Shown: one piece after another, positions 53,858-62,017 of the stretch
How positions within the stretch are numbered: the stretch's first letter is position 1
Layout of the letters: the number at the start of each line of letters is the position of its first letter
Assembly (NCBI RefSeq): GCF_034522235.1
Contig: NZ_JAXHLN010000003.1
Coordinates: forward strand, 558,001 to 622,000
Source: Thiohalophilus sp.
Lineage (GTDB): Bacteria; Pseudomonadota; Gammaproteobacteria; UBA6429; Thiohalophilaceae
DNA: 64,000 bases
Reading direction: 5' to 3'
The notes under the pieces: model-generated
Databases searched by the model: none
Told to the model about the DNA's origin: nothing
The model's input: only the letters and a program-made list of their open reading frames with translations
Made by a program: the position numbers and the translations under genes

Positions 53858-53913
53858 GCTAACTGCTAACTGCTAACTGCTAACTGCTAACTGCTAACTG
53901 CCAACTGCCAACT
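53858..53913. repeat. Eight tandem heptamers GCTAACT/GCCAACT
   Basis: Six exact GCTAACT units (53858-53899) and two GCCAACT units (53900-53913) in register. The last unit contributes two bases of the stop codon of the epimerase gene (CTA at 53912-53914), so the array ends inside the gene. Related to the heptamers after glcE at 44638-44672. Confidence 0.85.
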
Positions 53914-54853
53914 AGAAATCCAGTACATACTTACTGTAAGTCGGGTCGGTATAGGTCTCCCGTATCGCTTCATCGAACGGTGTGGCCTCAACCCCGAAAA
54001 TATTCCACCACGGTATCAGCTCGAACTCGTCATGCGCGACCAGGGCTGCCAGTTGCTGGGTGGTAAAGGGCGGATCCCGGTCGAACAGCGCATAAAACCA
54101 CAGCAGGAACCAGAACAGCCGGTACGGGATATGGACGATCCAGGTGCGCAGGCCTTGCACCCGTTTGATGGTACGGATGATATCCACATAATCGACTTTC
54201 TCGCACCCGGTGATGTTGAAAGCCTCATTATGCCGGCGCTGCTGCATGGCACTGATGATGATGTTACAAAAGTCCTTCACATACAACGGCTGACGCATGA
54301 AGCGACCGTGCGAGGGGATGGGAAAGATCGGGGATTTTTGCATAAAGCGCGACAGCCAGCCCAGGTGCTTGCGGTCGAACCAGCCGAACATCAATGTCGG
54401 GCGCAGGATGACGTGCGGAATACCGCATTCCTCGACCAGCTGCTCCTGGGCCTTCTTGCTGTTGGTGTAAAAGTCATTGGCGACCGATTCGACCACCGAG
54501 GAGCTGATGTGCGCGATGTAGGGTACGGCGTATTGCTTGCAGGCGTCGATGACATGCCGGGTTGAGTGAATGTTATTGCGAATGAACGGCTCCTCGGTGA
54601 GCGCGCCGATCTGCGCCTGCAGCATGATCACCACGTCGGCGCCGTCAAAGTGTTGTTGCCAGGGACCGCTTTCGGCCAGGTCGGCTTCGATCACGGTAAT
54701 ATCCGGGTGCAGCTCGGCCAGCATGCGCGTGTTATGCGGGTGCTTGTCGATGCCGACGAGATTGGTATAGCCGGCCTGCTTCAAAAACACGACCAGGTTC
54801 TGGCCCACCAGTCCGGCCGCGCCGGGGATGACGATTTTGCTCTGCTTGTCCAC
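53912..54853 (-). CDS. NAD-dependent epimerase/dehydratase
   Basis: 313-aa extended SDR starting at GTG 54853, which shares one base with the stop of the dprE2-like gene. The N-terminal IVIPGAAGLVGQNLVVFLKQ is the NAD-binding glycine motif; HISSSVVESVANDFYTNSKK contains the serine and Y-x3-K-like active site, and LRPTLMFGWFDRKHL follows. It should modify a nucleotide or lipid-linked sugar. In this cluster it may alter the pentose or another sugar of the same glycan. Confidence 0.85.
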   Translation of the reverse strand: MDKQSKIVIPGAAGLVGQNLVVFLKQAGYTNLVGIDKHPHNTRMLAELHPDITVIEADLAESGPWQQHFDGADVVIMLQAQIGALTEEPFIRNNIHSTRHVIDACKQYAVPYIAHISSSVVESVANDFYTNSKKAQEQLVEECGIPHVILRPTLMFGWFDRKHLGWLSRFMQKSPIFPIPSHGRFMRQPLYVKDFCNIIISAMQQRRHNEAFNITGCEKVDYVDIIRTIKRVQGLRTWIVHIPYRLFWFLLWFYALFDRDPPFTTQQLAALVAHDEFELIPWWNIFGVEATPFDEAIRETYTDPTYSKYVLDF

Positions 54854-55590
54854 TACAGTGACAGCCTCTTGAAGACAAATTCCGGGATCAGCTTGATGAT
54901 CAACATAATATAGCGCCAGAAAAACGGCAGATAGACCACGTCCTTGCGCCGGTCCACGGCCCGGACGATACCGGCGGCGATGACCTGTGGTTTGACCCAC
55001 AACAGCCCTTTTTCGAATTCCCGGGTCATGGGCGTATCGACAAAGCCCGGCTTGATGGTCAACACCTGCACGCCGGCTTTGTGCAACCGATTGCGCAGCC
55101 CCTGCAGGAAGATCGTCAGCGCGCCCTTGGCGGTGCCATAGATATAATTGCTTTGCCGGCCGCGATCCCCGGCGACCGAGGAAATCACGGCGATGGTGCC
55201 GGATTGTTGTGCCTCGAAACGGTTGGCAATCAGGGTCAGGAACGACAGAACACTCAGGCAGTTGGTTTTCAGCTCCTCAAGCGCGAGGTTGAAGTCCCGT
55301 TCCCCGGCCGCCTGCTCGCCAAGTGTGCCGTAGGCGATCAGTACCATGTCCAGGCCACCGAGTTGTTTCTCGGTATTGATTAACAGGTTTTCATGTTCTG
55401 ATGTGTCATTGAGATCGAGGGTTTGCCAGTCGACCTGTTCGCTACCGCGAATATTCAGATCGTCAGCCAGTCGCTGGAGCTTGTCTTTGTCGCGTGCCGC
55501 CAGCATCAGCTGCGCGCCCCGGTCGGCATACAGCCGGGCGGTCTGTTCGGCGATGGCCGAGGTGGCCCCGAGGATCAGGATCCTTTTCAT
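54853..55590 (-). CDS. dprE2: DprE2-like short-chain dehydrogenase (polyprenyl-P-2-keto-ribose reductase)
   Basis: 245-aa SDR. ILILGATSAIAEQTARLYAD is the NADH loop, ISSVAGDRGRQSNYIYGTAK holds the S-Y-K active site, and TIKPGFVDTPMTREFEKGLL and the hydrophobic C-terminus MLIIKLIPEFVFKRLSL match DprE2. In mycobacteria DprE2 reduces decaprenylphosphoryl-2-keto-ribose to the arabinose form. It overlaps the dprE1-like gene by ATGA, as expected for partner enzymes. Confidence 0.82.
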   Translation of the reverse strand: MKRILILGATSAIAEQTARLYADRGAQLMLAARDKDKLQRLADDLNIRGSEQVDWQTLDLNDTSEHENLLINTEKQLGGLDMVLIAYGTLGEQAAGERDFNLALEELKTNCLSVLSFLTLIANRFEAQQSGTIAVISSVAGDRGRQSNYIYGTAKGALTIFLQGLRNRLHKAGVQVLTIKPGFVDTPMTREFEKGLLWVKPQVIAAGIVRAVDRRKDVVYLPFFWRYIMLIIKLIPEFVFKRLSL

Positions 55591-56909
55591 AGGGATACTC
55601 CCTGTTGTGTGACCCGGCGCCAGAAGCGGGAGGAGAAGGCCGGATCGATGTGGTGTTGAAAGGTTTGCCAGCGGGGATAGTAATGCTGAAAGGCGTCGGC
55701 GGACATGCGCGCGTCCTTGGCAGGATAGACGGCCCCCTCGTTGGCGACGGTAATCCCGTCCAGCCGATCGAGCAAATCCAGCGTTTTACGTCCCCGGTTG
55801 GCAAAATCGAGCGCCAGCGTCACACCGGGCCGGGGAAAGGAAAGCATACCGGGCGAGGTAACATCGCCGAACTGTTTCAGGACGCTGAGAAAGGATCCCT
55901 GGCCGCTGTCGGCGATCACCTGCAGCAGTTGCGGCAGGGCATCGCGGGCCCTGTCCCGCGGAATGACGCATTGATACTGGAAAAAACCGCGTTTGCCATA
56001 CAGACGGTTCCAGTGGCCGATTTTATCCAGGGGATAGAAGAAAGGATCGAAATGGACCAGCGCCTCACTTTTCAACGGCTTGCCGTAATACCACCGGTTG
56101 AACAGTTTTACCGTGGCGCGATTGAGTAAAAAGCCCGGCAGGGTGAGCGGCAGTGTGAGACGGGTTTTGCGATAATCCCCGGGTTCGGGTTGTTCAAGAC
56201 GCCCGTCGGCGTGATTGCCGCGATAGAAAATACCCCGTCCGAGACTGTTGCCCCGGGCCAGGCAATCGATCCAGGCGACGGTATATTCCCAGTGCCGGTC
56301 CGATTCATCGCTCAGGGTGAAAAACTCTTCCAGGCTGGCAAACCGCAGCGCCTGTTGTTCGATGGCGGTGCTTTTGATCTTTTTAAGTGTGATCTCGGCC
56401 CAGACGATCAGCCCGGTCAACCCCAGCCCACCGATGGTGGCGGCAAACAGGTCGCTGTTTTTGTCGGGGCTGCACTCATGCAATTGCCCGTCCGAGCGGC
56501 GCAGGCCGAGCTGGTTGACGTGACAACCGAAGGTGCCGGCGTGGTGATGGTTCTTGCCATGCACGTCATTGGCGATGGCGCCGCCGATGGAGACAAACTT
56601 GGTGCCGGGGGTAACCGGCAAAAACCAGCCCCGGGGTACAATCAGATTGAGAATATCGGCCAGTGTTACCCCGGCTTCACAACGCAATACGCCGTTTTGC
56701 GTGTCGAACTCGATAAAGCGATCGAGGCCGTCGGTCGCCAGCAAAACGCCGTCGGGATTGAGGGCGACATCGCCGTAACTGCGGCCCTGGCCGTGAGCCA
56801 GCACGGACGAGGCCTCGGTCGTTGGCGGCCAGGGATCGGTTTCCCAGCGCAGGGGATAAAGCGGTTGCTCCACGTCGGGATAGCGTCCCCAGGAATATTC
56901 TTGCGACAT
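55587..56909 (-). CDS. dprE1: DprE1-like FAD oxidase (polyprenyl-P-ribose 2'-oxidase)
   Basis: 440 aa from ATG 56909. FAD-binding PCMH segments are VLAHGQGRSYGDVALNPDG, GWFLPVTPGTKFVSIGGAIA and DVHGKNHHHAGTFGCHVNQL; the H-x-H-H-x-x-G-T-F-G-x-x-V pattern is typical of DprE1/L-gulonolactone-oxidase-like enzymes. YGKRGFFQYQCVIP and FGDVTSPGMLSFPRPGVTLA match the substrate domain. It oxidises the ribose 2'-OH before DprE2 reduces it, giving epimerisation to arabinose. It lies four bases after the HAD-UbiA gene. Confidence 0.85.
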   Translation of the reverse strand: MSQEYSWGRYPDVEQPLYPLRWETDPWPPTTEASSVLAHGQGRSYGDVALNPDGVLLATDGLDRFIEFDTQNGVLRCEAGVTLADILNLIVPRGWFLPVTPGTKFVSIGGAIANDVHGKNHHHAGTFGCHVNQLGLRRSDGQLHECSPDKNSDLFAATIGGLGLTGLIVWAEITLKKIKSTAIEQQALRFASLEEFFTLSDESDRHWEYTVAWIDCLARGNSLGRGIFYRGNHADGRLEQPEPGDYRKTRLTLPLTLPGFLLNRATVKLFNRWYYGKPLKSEALVHFDPFFYPLDKIGHWNRLYGKRGFFQYQCVIPRDRARDALPQLLQVIADSGQGSFLSVLKQFGDVTSPGMLSFPRPGVTLALDFANRGRKTLDLLDRLDGITVANEGAVYPAKDARMSADAFQHYYPRWQTFQHHIDPAFSSRFWRRVTQQGVSL

Positions 56910-56913
56910 AAGA

Positions 56914-58347
56914 CTAGAGCGCCAGTAACAGACAGACGGCGACCAGCAGGGCCACGATATAGCTGGTGCGATCATGAATGGCAAACAGTACCGGATCTTC
57001 GTGCAACACACCGCGATGGGCGAGCAGCCAGATGCGGCTGATCCAGTAGAGTATCGCGATGGCCACCGGCCACAGCCATAACGGTTGATCATACAGATTG
57101 TCGGCCTGCAGATCGTGGATATACAGCACCATGATAAGTACCGCGATATAACCGCTGCTGACACCGAACAGACTGACGACGGGCAGATCTTCGGTATGGT
57201 AGCCACGCGCGGTCTGCTTGCCTTCCGGTTTCTGTTTGAGGTTGTACAGCTCGGAAAAGCGTTTGCTCAATGCCAGGCTGAAAAAGATAAACATGGAAAA
57301 GGCCAGCAACCAGTAGGAGAGCGGTACCTCGATGGCCTGGGCGCCGGCAATAATCCGCAGGGTATACAGGCTGGTCAGCGCCAGCACATCCAGCAAGGCC
57401 ACCGGCTTGAGAAACAGGGAGTAAGTAACGGTTAGCAGCAGGTAGCCCAGCAGCACCCACATGAAATCAGCGTTGACCGTGCTGGCAATGGCAAAGCCCG
57501 CCGCCAGCAACACCGGGATCATGGCGATCCCCCAGGACAGCGGCAGCAGGCCGGCGGCGAAGGGCCGGTGACGTTTTTCGTGATGCAGCCGGTCGGCCTC
57601 CAGATCGATCAGGTCATTGACCAGGTAGATGGCCGAGGCGGCACAGCCGAAGGCGACAAAGGCCAGCAGGGTATGCATCACCAGGTCCGTCGCTTCCCAG
57701 CTGTGGGAGAGCACCAGGGGCACGAAGATCAGCCCGTTCTTGCTCCACTGGTGCAGGCGCATGGCCCGCAACAGCGTCTTGACGGTATCGGCGGCGCCCG
57801 GCCGGGGAAAGGTGCGTTCCAGCTCGGTCGCCGCCGCCGCCCGACGGGTCAGCCCCGGACCGGCGTTGACCGCGATGGCGCCCGCCGCCCGGCGCCAGAC
57901 TTTCATGTCGACCGTCGCATTGGCGGCATAGACAAACCCCTTTTCGCCGAACTGTTCGACCAGTCGGGCGGCTTTCCCCGCGCCGGAGAGGTTATGTGTC
58001 GCATCGCTGGCCAGCACGCCGTCGAACAGGCCGATATAGCCGGCCACCGCCCCGGCACTCTGCTGGTGGGAGGCGGTCACCAGCCACAGGGGGCGGCCGC
58101 GCTGTTTTTCCGCCTGCAGAAATTCCAGCAGGGGCTGGTTATAGGGCAGGGTTGTCGGATCGAGGCGGACACGTTCGCTGAGCCGCTGCTTGAACGCCGC
58201 TTTACCGCCCAGCAGCCAGAAGGGCAGCACCACCACCAGCCAGGGCCGCTCGGCCAGCAGCCGCAGGCACGCTTCCCACAGGGTGTCGCTGTGCACCAGC
58301 GTGCCGTCCATATCGACCGCCAGGGGTAACTGGGTGGTGTCGCTCAA
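56914..58347 (-). CDS. HAD-UbiA fusion: polyprenyl-phosphate phosphoribosyltransferase-like with N-terminal HAD phosphatase
   Basis: 477 aa. Residues 1-190 are a HAD domain with nucleophile D12 and D14 (VDMDGTLVHSD), but motif IV is unusual (AANATVDMKVW). From about 195 a UbiA prenyltransferase-type domain follows with eight or more helices and the first Asp motif N244-D245 to D252 (NDLIDLEADRLHHEKRHRP). Related UbiA enzymes transfer phosphoribose from PRPP to decaprenyl phosphate (Rv3806c). The HAD part could remove the 5-phosphate in the next step. First gene of the cluster; the upstream 209 bp shows no clear promoter. Confidence 0.85.
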   Translation of the reverse strand: MSDTTQLPLAVDMDGTLVHSDTLWEACLRLLAERPWLVVVLPFWLLGGKAAFKQRLSERVRLDPTTLPYNQPLLEFLQAEKQRGRPLWLVTASHQQSAGAVAGYIGLFDGVLASDATHNLSGAGKAARLVEQFGEKGFVYAANATVDMKVWRRAAGAIAVNAGPGLTRRAAAATELERTFPRPGAADTVKTLLRAMRLHQWSKNGLIFVPLVLSHSWEATDLVMHTLLAFVAFGCAASAIYLVNDLIDLEADRLHHEKRHRPFAAGLLPLSWGIAMIPVLLAAGFAIASTVNADFMWVLLGYLLLTVTYSLFLKPVALLDVLALTSLYTLRIIAGAQAIEVPLSYWLLAFSMFIFFSLALSKRFSELYNLKQKPEGKQTARGYHTEDLPVVSLFGVSSGYIAVLIMVLYIHDLQADNLYDQPLWLWPVAIAILYWISRIWLLAHRGVLHEDPVLFAIHDRTSYIVALLVAVCLLLAL

Positions 58348-58556
58348 GGGCTCGTCCGGGTTGGAATTTGGGTATCGTTCTCGTTATGGACCTATTTTAA
58401 CTGATTGATTTTGGCTGGCAAATAAAACTCCACCCGAGTGTGAAGCGTACCCGGCAGAGAAGAACGCGGGGCGATTCAGGCTCAAGAAGTCGCCGGCCGT
58501 GTCGCTAAGCCAGTTATGACAGGGCAGTGTCGGGATGCTTCCGGGCGAGGTGATGC

Positions 58557-58925
58557 ATGGTGTTATTCCAATCGGAACGGGGAATTCTCGGCCAGTGGCG
58601 GCGTTGTTTGCTGGCGGGGGTGTGTCTTGGCCTGTCAGCCTGGCAGTCGGTCCAGGCGTATTCGTTCCCGGCCCCAGATGAGGCTGGCGCCGGGACGCTG
58701 CCCGCTTTGGGCCTGAATGCCGTGCAGGGCCGGCAAGCCTCCGAGGCCGGCGCGGCGGCGTTTGAGCAGGAAGAGTATGTCCTGGCACGGCGCCATTGGG
58801 CGCCGGCGGCCCGGCGGGGATATGCCCGTGTCCAGTTTTATATGGGGTTGTTGCAGGCCGATGATGCACTCGCGTCCCTGCGGCACCGACTCGATGCACA
58901 ACGTTGCCAGGTCACTGGACGGTGA
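58557..58925 (+). CDS. Short exported protein with a Sel1/TPR-like repeat
   Basis: 122 aa from ATG 58557 (GCGAGGTG upstream). LLAGVCLGLSAWQSVQAYSF looks like a signal sequence. GAAAFEQEEYVLARRHWAPA continuing ARRGYARVQFYMGLL is one Sel1/TPR-type helix pair, after which the sequence becomes unlike the family and stops. This may be a truncated or frameshifted Sel1 protein. Its end overlaps the convergent rhodanese gene by 14 bases. Confidence 0.5.
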   Translation: MVLFQSERGILGQWRRCLLAGVCLGLSAWQSVQAYSFPAPDEAGAGTLPALGLNAVQGRQASEAGAAAFEQEEYVLARRHWAPAARRGYARVQFYMGLLQADDALASLRHRLDAQRCQVTGR

Positions 58926-59316
58926 GCAGCCCCAGTATCTGCCACATCTGCATCCCGTCGCGATAATAATTGATTTTCTCCGGCGGATAACCGTGGTCCA
59001 GCAGGCCCCGGATGGCGCGCGGCGATTGTCCGCACCAGGGGCCGTTGCACCACAGGATTAACTCCTTGGCGTTGCTGAAATCCCAGGTTTCATTGACTTC
59101 ACCAGCGGCGAGCAGCTTTTCAACCAGGCCGGGTTTGCTCTGGCGTTCTGTGACCCCAAGCCGTTTAAACGTACTGATCAGTTCCGGATCGAGATCTGAT
59201 TTTTCGAAAACGGTAAAGGGGATGTTGATGGAGCCGGGGATGGTTCCCTTCTGGTGCCACGAGGGGAGCCGGGCATCGATCAGCAGGCCGCTGTCATCGC
59301 GTAACTGGTTTTCCAT
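58912..59316 (-). CDS. Rhodanese-like sulfurtransferase domain protein
   Basis: 134-aa single rhodanese domain: GLLIDARLPSWHQKGTIPGS at the N-terminus, then LILWCNGPWCGQSPRAIRGL with the active-site cysteine in the C-G-Q-S-P loop, and GYPPEKINYYRDGMQMWQIL at the C-terminus. It would carry persulfide sulfur, a role fitting a sulfur-oxidising lifestyle. No signal peptide. A 20-bp palindrome lies 34-53 bp upstream. Confidence 0.82.
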   Translation of the reverse strand: MENQLRDDSGLLIDARLPSWHQKGTIPGSINIPFTVFEKSDLDPELISTFKRLGVTERQSKPGLVEKLLAAGEVNETWDFSNAKELILWCNGPWCGQSPRAIRGLLDHGYPPEKINYYRDGMQMWQILGLLTVQ

Positions 59317-59349
59317 CTATGATGGTTAAAATATCGACACGGCGGGAAA

Positions 59350-59369
59350 AACCTTTAGAACTAAAGGTT
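59350..59369. promoter_or_regulatory. 20-bp palindrome upstream of the rhodanese gene
   Basis: AACCTTTAG (59350-59358) and CTAAAGGTT (59361-59369) are exact complements two bases apart. It stands between the stop of the preceding minus-strand gene and the rhodanese start, a position suited to an operator; a terminator is less likely because the stem is AT-rich and there is no T-tract. Confidence 0.5.
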
Positions 59370-59409
59370 ATAAGCGATGGCGTGTTCCCAGGTGATTGAT
59401 CTGGGTCAA

Positions 59410-59808
59410 TTATTTCTTGATCGGAGCAATACTGGCGTCGTCCGGGGGCGCATGATCGGCCAGCATCTCGCCCAGAATCAGCTCCATGGCCTCCAGGGTG
59501 CGGCTCATGACCAGCGGCCCGTGCATATGATAGAGGCGAATGCGGCAGGGAATCGGTTCGTGCAGGCTGCTGCGGTGGGCGGTCTGGAAGTCGGTCCAGG
59601 CGACCACCGGGACATCGTTGAGGACACGGTCGACGATAATCCAGGCGTCCTTTTGCAGGATCAGATCCAGGTGTTTGAGGCGGGGAATGGCAAAACGCAG
59701 ATCCTCGCCCAGGCGTTTGAGCGCGACCTGCACATCGTTGTAGTAAATGGCGGGCAGTTCACCGTCGCGGTATTCGAAAACCGGCACGTCATCCAGTCGA
59801 CGATACAT
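59410..59808 (-). CDS. Hypothetical protein
   Basis: 132-aa soluble protein beginning MYRRLDDVPVFEYRDGELPA, with CAGGAGACACC before the ATG. Segments LRFAIPRLKHLDLILQKDAW and LYHMHGPLVMSRTLEAMELI suggest mixed alpha/beta structure. I do not recognise the family. It follows a second unknown gene by 52 bases and precedes rhodanese, so the three may form one minus-strand unit. Confidence 0.65.
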   Translation of the reverse strand: MYRRLDDVPVFEYRDGELPAIYYNDVQVALKRLGEDLRFAIPRLKHLDLILQKDAWIIVDRVLNDVPVVAWTDFQTAHRSSLHEPIPCRIRLYHMHGPLVMSRTLEAMELILGEMLADHAPPDDASIAPIKK

Positions 59809-59860
59809 GGTGTCTCCTGTACTGGCCCTGTACTGTCAGGCTTACACCGGGGTCCGGAAC

Positions 59861-60187
59861 TCAGTGTTCGTCTTCCAGATCCCTGTGCGGATCCCAGCCT
59901 GCCTCGCGGGCGCGCTGGATGGCGTCGTCCTGAATACGCATGAATTTCTCGCGCAAGTCATCCGGCAGGTTGGACACCAGAAAACCGTATTTCTCCCATT
60001 CGCTGTTAGCCTTACGCCACAGATCATCGATACCCTGCGGTAGCCAGCCTTCGCAGGTTTCCGTCTCGGGAATCAGACCAAACACCCAGGCGTCACGAAT
60101 GATCTTGCCGGTATCGGTCATGCCGCCATGGATATCGTTATAAATGCCGACATATTTTTTGGGTTGTGCTGAATTGCGGTTACTCAT
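59861..60187 (-). CDS. Hypothetical protein
   Basis: 108-aa acidic soluble protein, MSNRNSAQPKKYVGIYNDIH ... DAIQRAREAGWDPHRDLEDE. GGMTDTGKIIRDAWVFGLIP looks like a conserved core. There are no cysteines paired as metal sites and no membrane segment. I recall similar small proteins in sulfur-oxidising gammaproteobacteria but cannot give a function. Confidence 0.65.
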   Translation of the reverse strand: MSNRNSAQPKKYVGIYNDIHGGMTDTGKIIRDAWVFGLIPETETCEGWLPQGIDDLWRKANSEWEKYGFLVSNLPDDLREKFMRIQDDAIQRAREAGWDPHRDLEDEH

Positions 60188-60305
60188 GAGTATTCCATTC
60201 CGTCTTGTGTTGCATGAAATTCAGATCACAGGGTGATCAGTATAGGATAAGGTCGGGAGCCGGGCGATAACGAAATCGGTGCATGACCCGCACACTGCGG
60301 ATCTT

Positions 60306-60335
60306 CCTCGTCCCTCGTTACTCGTCCCGCGTTAC
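60306..60335. repeat. TCGTCCC/TCGTTAC heptamer repeat before the end of purK
   Basis: Units CTCGTCC, CTCGTTA, CTCGTCC and CGCGTTA, the reverse of the ACGAGG family. The array overlaps the last few codons of purK (stop at 60318), so the repeat has entered coding sequence and provides the end RAEVTRDE. Confidence 0.65.
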
Positions 60336-61466
60336 TTCTGCGCGGGCGAGTTGTTGCTGGATCGCCTGCGCGGTCTGCAGCGCTTCATCCAGGGTGGGCG
60401 CCAGCACGTTGTAATGGCCCATCTTGCGCCCGACGCGCGCTTCACGCTTGCCGTACAGATGCAGCTTGGCGTTGGCCCGGGCAAACAGCGGGCGCCAGTC
60501 CGGCGGGGTCTGACCCTGCCACAGATCCCCGAGCAGGTTGATCATCACTACCGGGGAGAGCAGACGGGGATCGCCCAGCGGCAGGCCGCAGACCGCCCGT
60601 ACCTGCTGTTCGAACTGTGAAGTGAGTGTCGCATCCAGGGTATAGTGGCCGCTGTTGTGCGGGCGCGGGGCAATTTCATTGACCAGCAGCTCGCCATGGG
60701 AGACAAAGAACTCCACGGCCAGCACGCCAACATAATCCAGCGTCCCGGCGATGGCGGTGGCCGCCTGCAGCACCTGTTGTTCCAGGTCGGTGTCGATGCG
60801 CGCCGGCACCAGGCTGACATCCAGAATGCCGTGGCGGTGAACGTTCTCGGCCACCGGATAGCAACGGGTTTCGCCATCGATGCCGCGCGCCACCACCACC
60901 GAGATTTCCAGATCGAGATCGACCCGCTGTTCCAGCACGCAGGGGTTGTTGCCCAGCTCCTGCCAGGCGTCGGCCAGCTCCTCGCCCGAGGCGACCGGGT
61001 ATTGCCCCTTGCCGTCGTAGCCGAAGCGGGCAATTTTCAAAATGGCCGGGGTGGGGACGGCGCGGGCCGCCGCGTCGAGATCGGCGGGCTCCCGGATCAC
61101 CGCAAAGGGCGCGGTGGCAAAGCCGTTATCGTGCAAAAAGGTTTTTTCGCTGATCCGATCCTGGGTCAGGGTCACGGCGCGGGCGCCGGGGCGGACATCG
61201 CAATGCTCGGCCAGATATTCCAGACTTTCGGCAGGGACGTTTTCGAATTCGGTGGTGATGGCGTCACAGGTCTCGCTCAGATACTGCAGCGCGGTGGTAT
61301 CGAGATAATCGGCACAGACATGGTCGCTTGCCAGCATGCCGGCCGGGCTGTCGGGATCGGGGTCCAGCACGACCACCTCGTAGCCCATGTTGCGCGCGGC
61401 GATGGTGAACATGCGGCCCAGCTGGCCGCCACCGAGCATGCCGAGAGTCGCACCGGGTAACAGCAT
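60318..61466 (-). CDS. purK: PurK, N5-carboxyaminoimidazole ribonucleotide synthase
   Basis: ATP-grasp enzyme carboxylating AIR to N5-CAIR in purine synthesis. From ATG 61466 it is 382 aa, starting ATLGMLGGGQLGRMFTIAAR; other motifs are TTEFENVPAESLEYLAEHCD, TQDRISEKTFLHDNGFATAP, ILKIARFGYDGKGQYPV, NEIAPRPHNSGHYTLDA and GKREARVGRKMGHYNVL. It follows purE after two bases. Frame upstream of this ATG overlaps purE and is not used. The final residues come from a heptamer repeat. Confidence 0.94.
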   Translation of the reverse strand: MLLPGATLGMLGGGQLGRMFTIAARNMGYEVVVLDPDPDSPAGMLASDHVCADYLDTTALQYLSETCDAITTEFENVPAESLEYLAEHCDVRPGARAVTLTQDRISEKTFLHDNGFATAPFAVIREPADLDAAARAVPTPAILKIARFGYDGKGQYPVASGEELADAWQELGNNPCVLEQRVDLDLEISVVVARGIDGETRCYPVAENVHRHGILDVSLVPARIDTDLEQQVLQAATAIAGTLDYVGVLAVEFFVSHGELLVNEIAPRPHNSGHYTLDATLTSQFEQQVRAVCGLPLGDPRLLSPVVMINLLGDLWQGQTPPDWRPLFARANAKLHLYGKREARVGRKMGHYNVLAPTLDEALQTAQAIQQQLARAEVTRDE

Positions 61467-61468
61467 CG

Positions 61469-61969
61469 TTAGACCTTCGGCAGTTTCATGGCGCGCACCC
61501 TGGTGCGCTGCTTCTTGCGGAAAGTTTCCAGCTTGCGGGCGTATTTGTCCTCCTGACGGGCCAGCAGGGAGACCGCAAACAGCCCGGCATTGGCCGCGCC
61601 CGCCTCGCCGATGGCGAAGGTGGCCACCGGAATCCCTTTGGGCATCTGTACGATGGACAGCAGCGAGTCGAGCCCCTTCAGGGCTCGCGAGGTGACCGGC
61701 ACGCCCAGCACCGGCACGATGGTCTTGGCCGCCAGCATGCCCGGCAGGTGGGCCGCGCCCCCGGCGCCGGCGATGATGCACTGCAGCCCCCGTTCGGCGG
61801 CCTGTTCGGCATACTCATATAACAGGTCCGGCGTGCGGTGCGCCGAGACCACTTTGGTCTCGTGCGGAATACCGAATTCTTTCAGCACCTCAACGGCCTG
61901 GCTCATGACTTTCCAGTCACTGTTGCTGCCCATGACGACGCCGACGACGGGTTTTTTCATGCTTCTCAC
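61469..61969 (-). CDS. purE: PurE, N5-CAIR mutase
   Basis: Moves the carboxyl group of N5-CAIR to give CAIR in purine synthesis. The 166-aa class I PurE has [20 protein letters not shown] (active-site SNSDW), [40 protein letters not shown] and [20 protein letters not shown], all standard. Co-transcribed with purK. The 48 bases between it and the cbbO-like gene show no terminator. Confidence 0.96.
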   Translation of the reverse strand: MRSMKKPVVGVVMGSNSDWKVMSQAVEVLKEFGIPHETKVVSAHRTPDLLYEYAEQAAERGLQCIIAGAGGAAHLPGMLAAKTIVPVLGVPVTSRALKGLDSLLSIVQMPKGIPVATFAIGEAGAANAGLFAVSLLARQEDKYARKLETFRKKQRTRVRAMKLPKV

Positions 61970-62017
61970 CAGTGGTTCAAAATTGCGCTGTGTATTGTAA
62001 CCCGAGTCCGGCCGGAA

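Noticed and set aside
53858-53913. Possible CRISPR array because of regular repeats.
   Set aside because: Units are 7 bp, contiguous and without spacers; no cas genes nearby.
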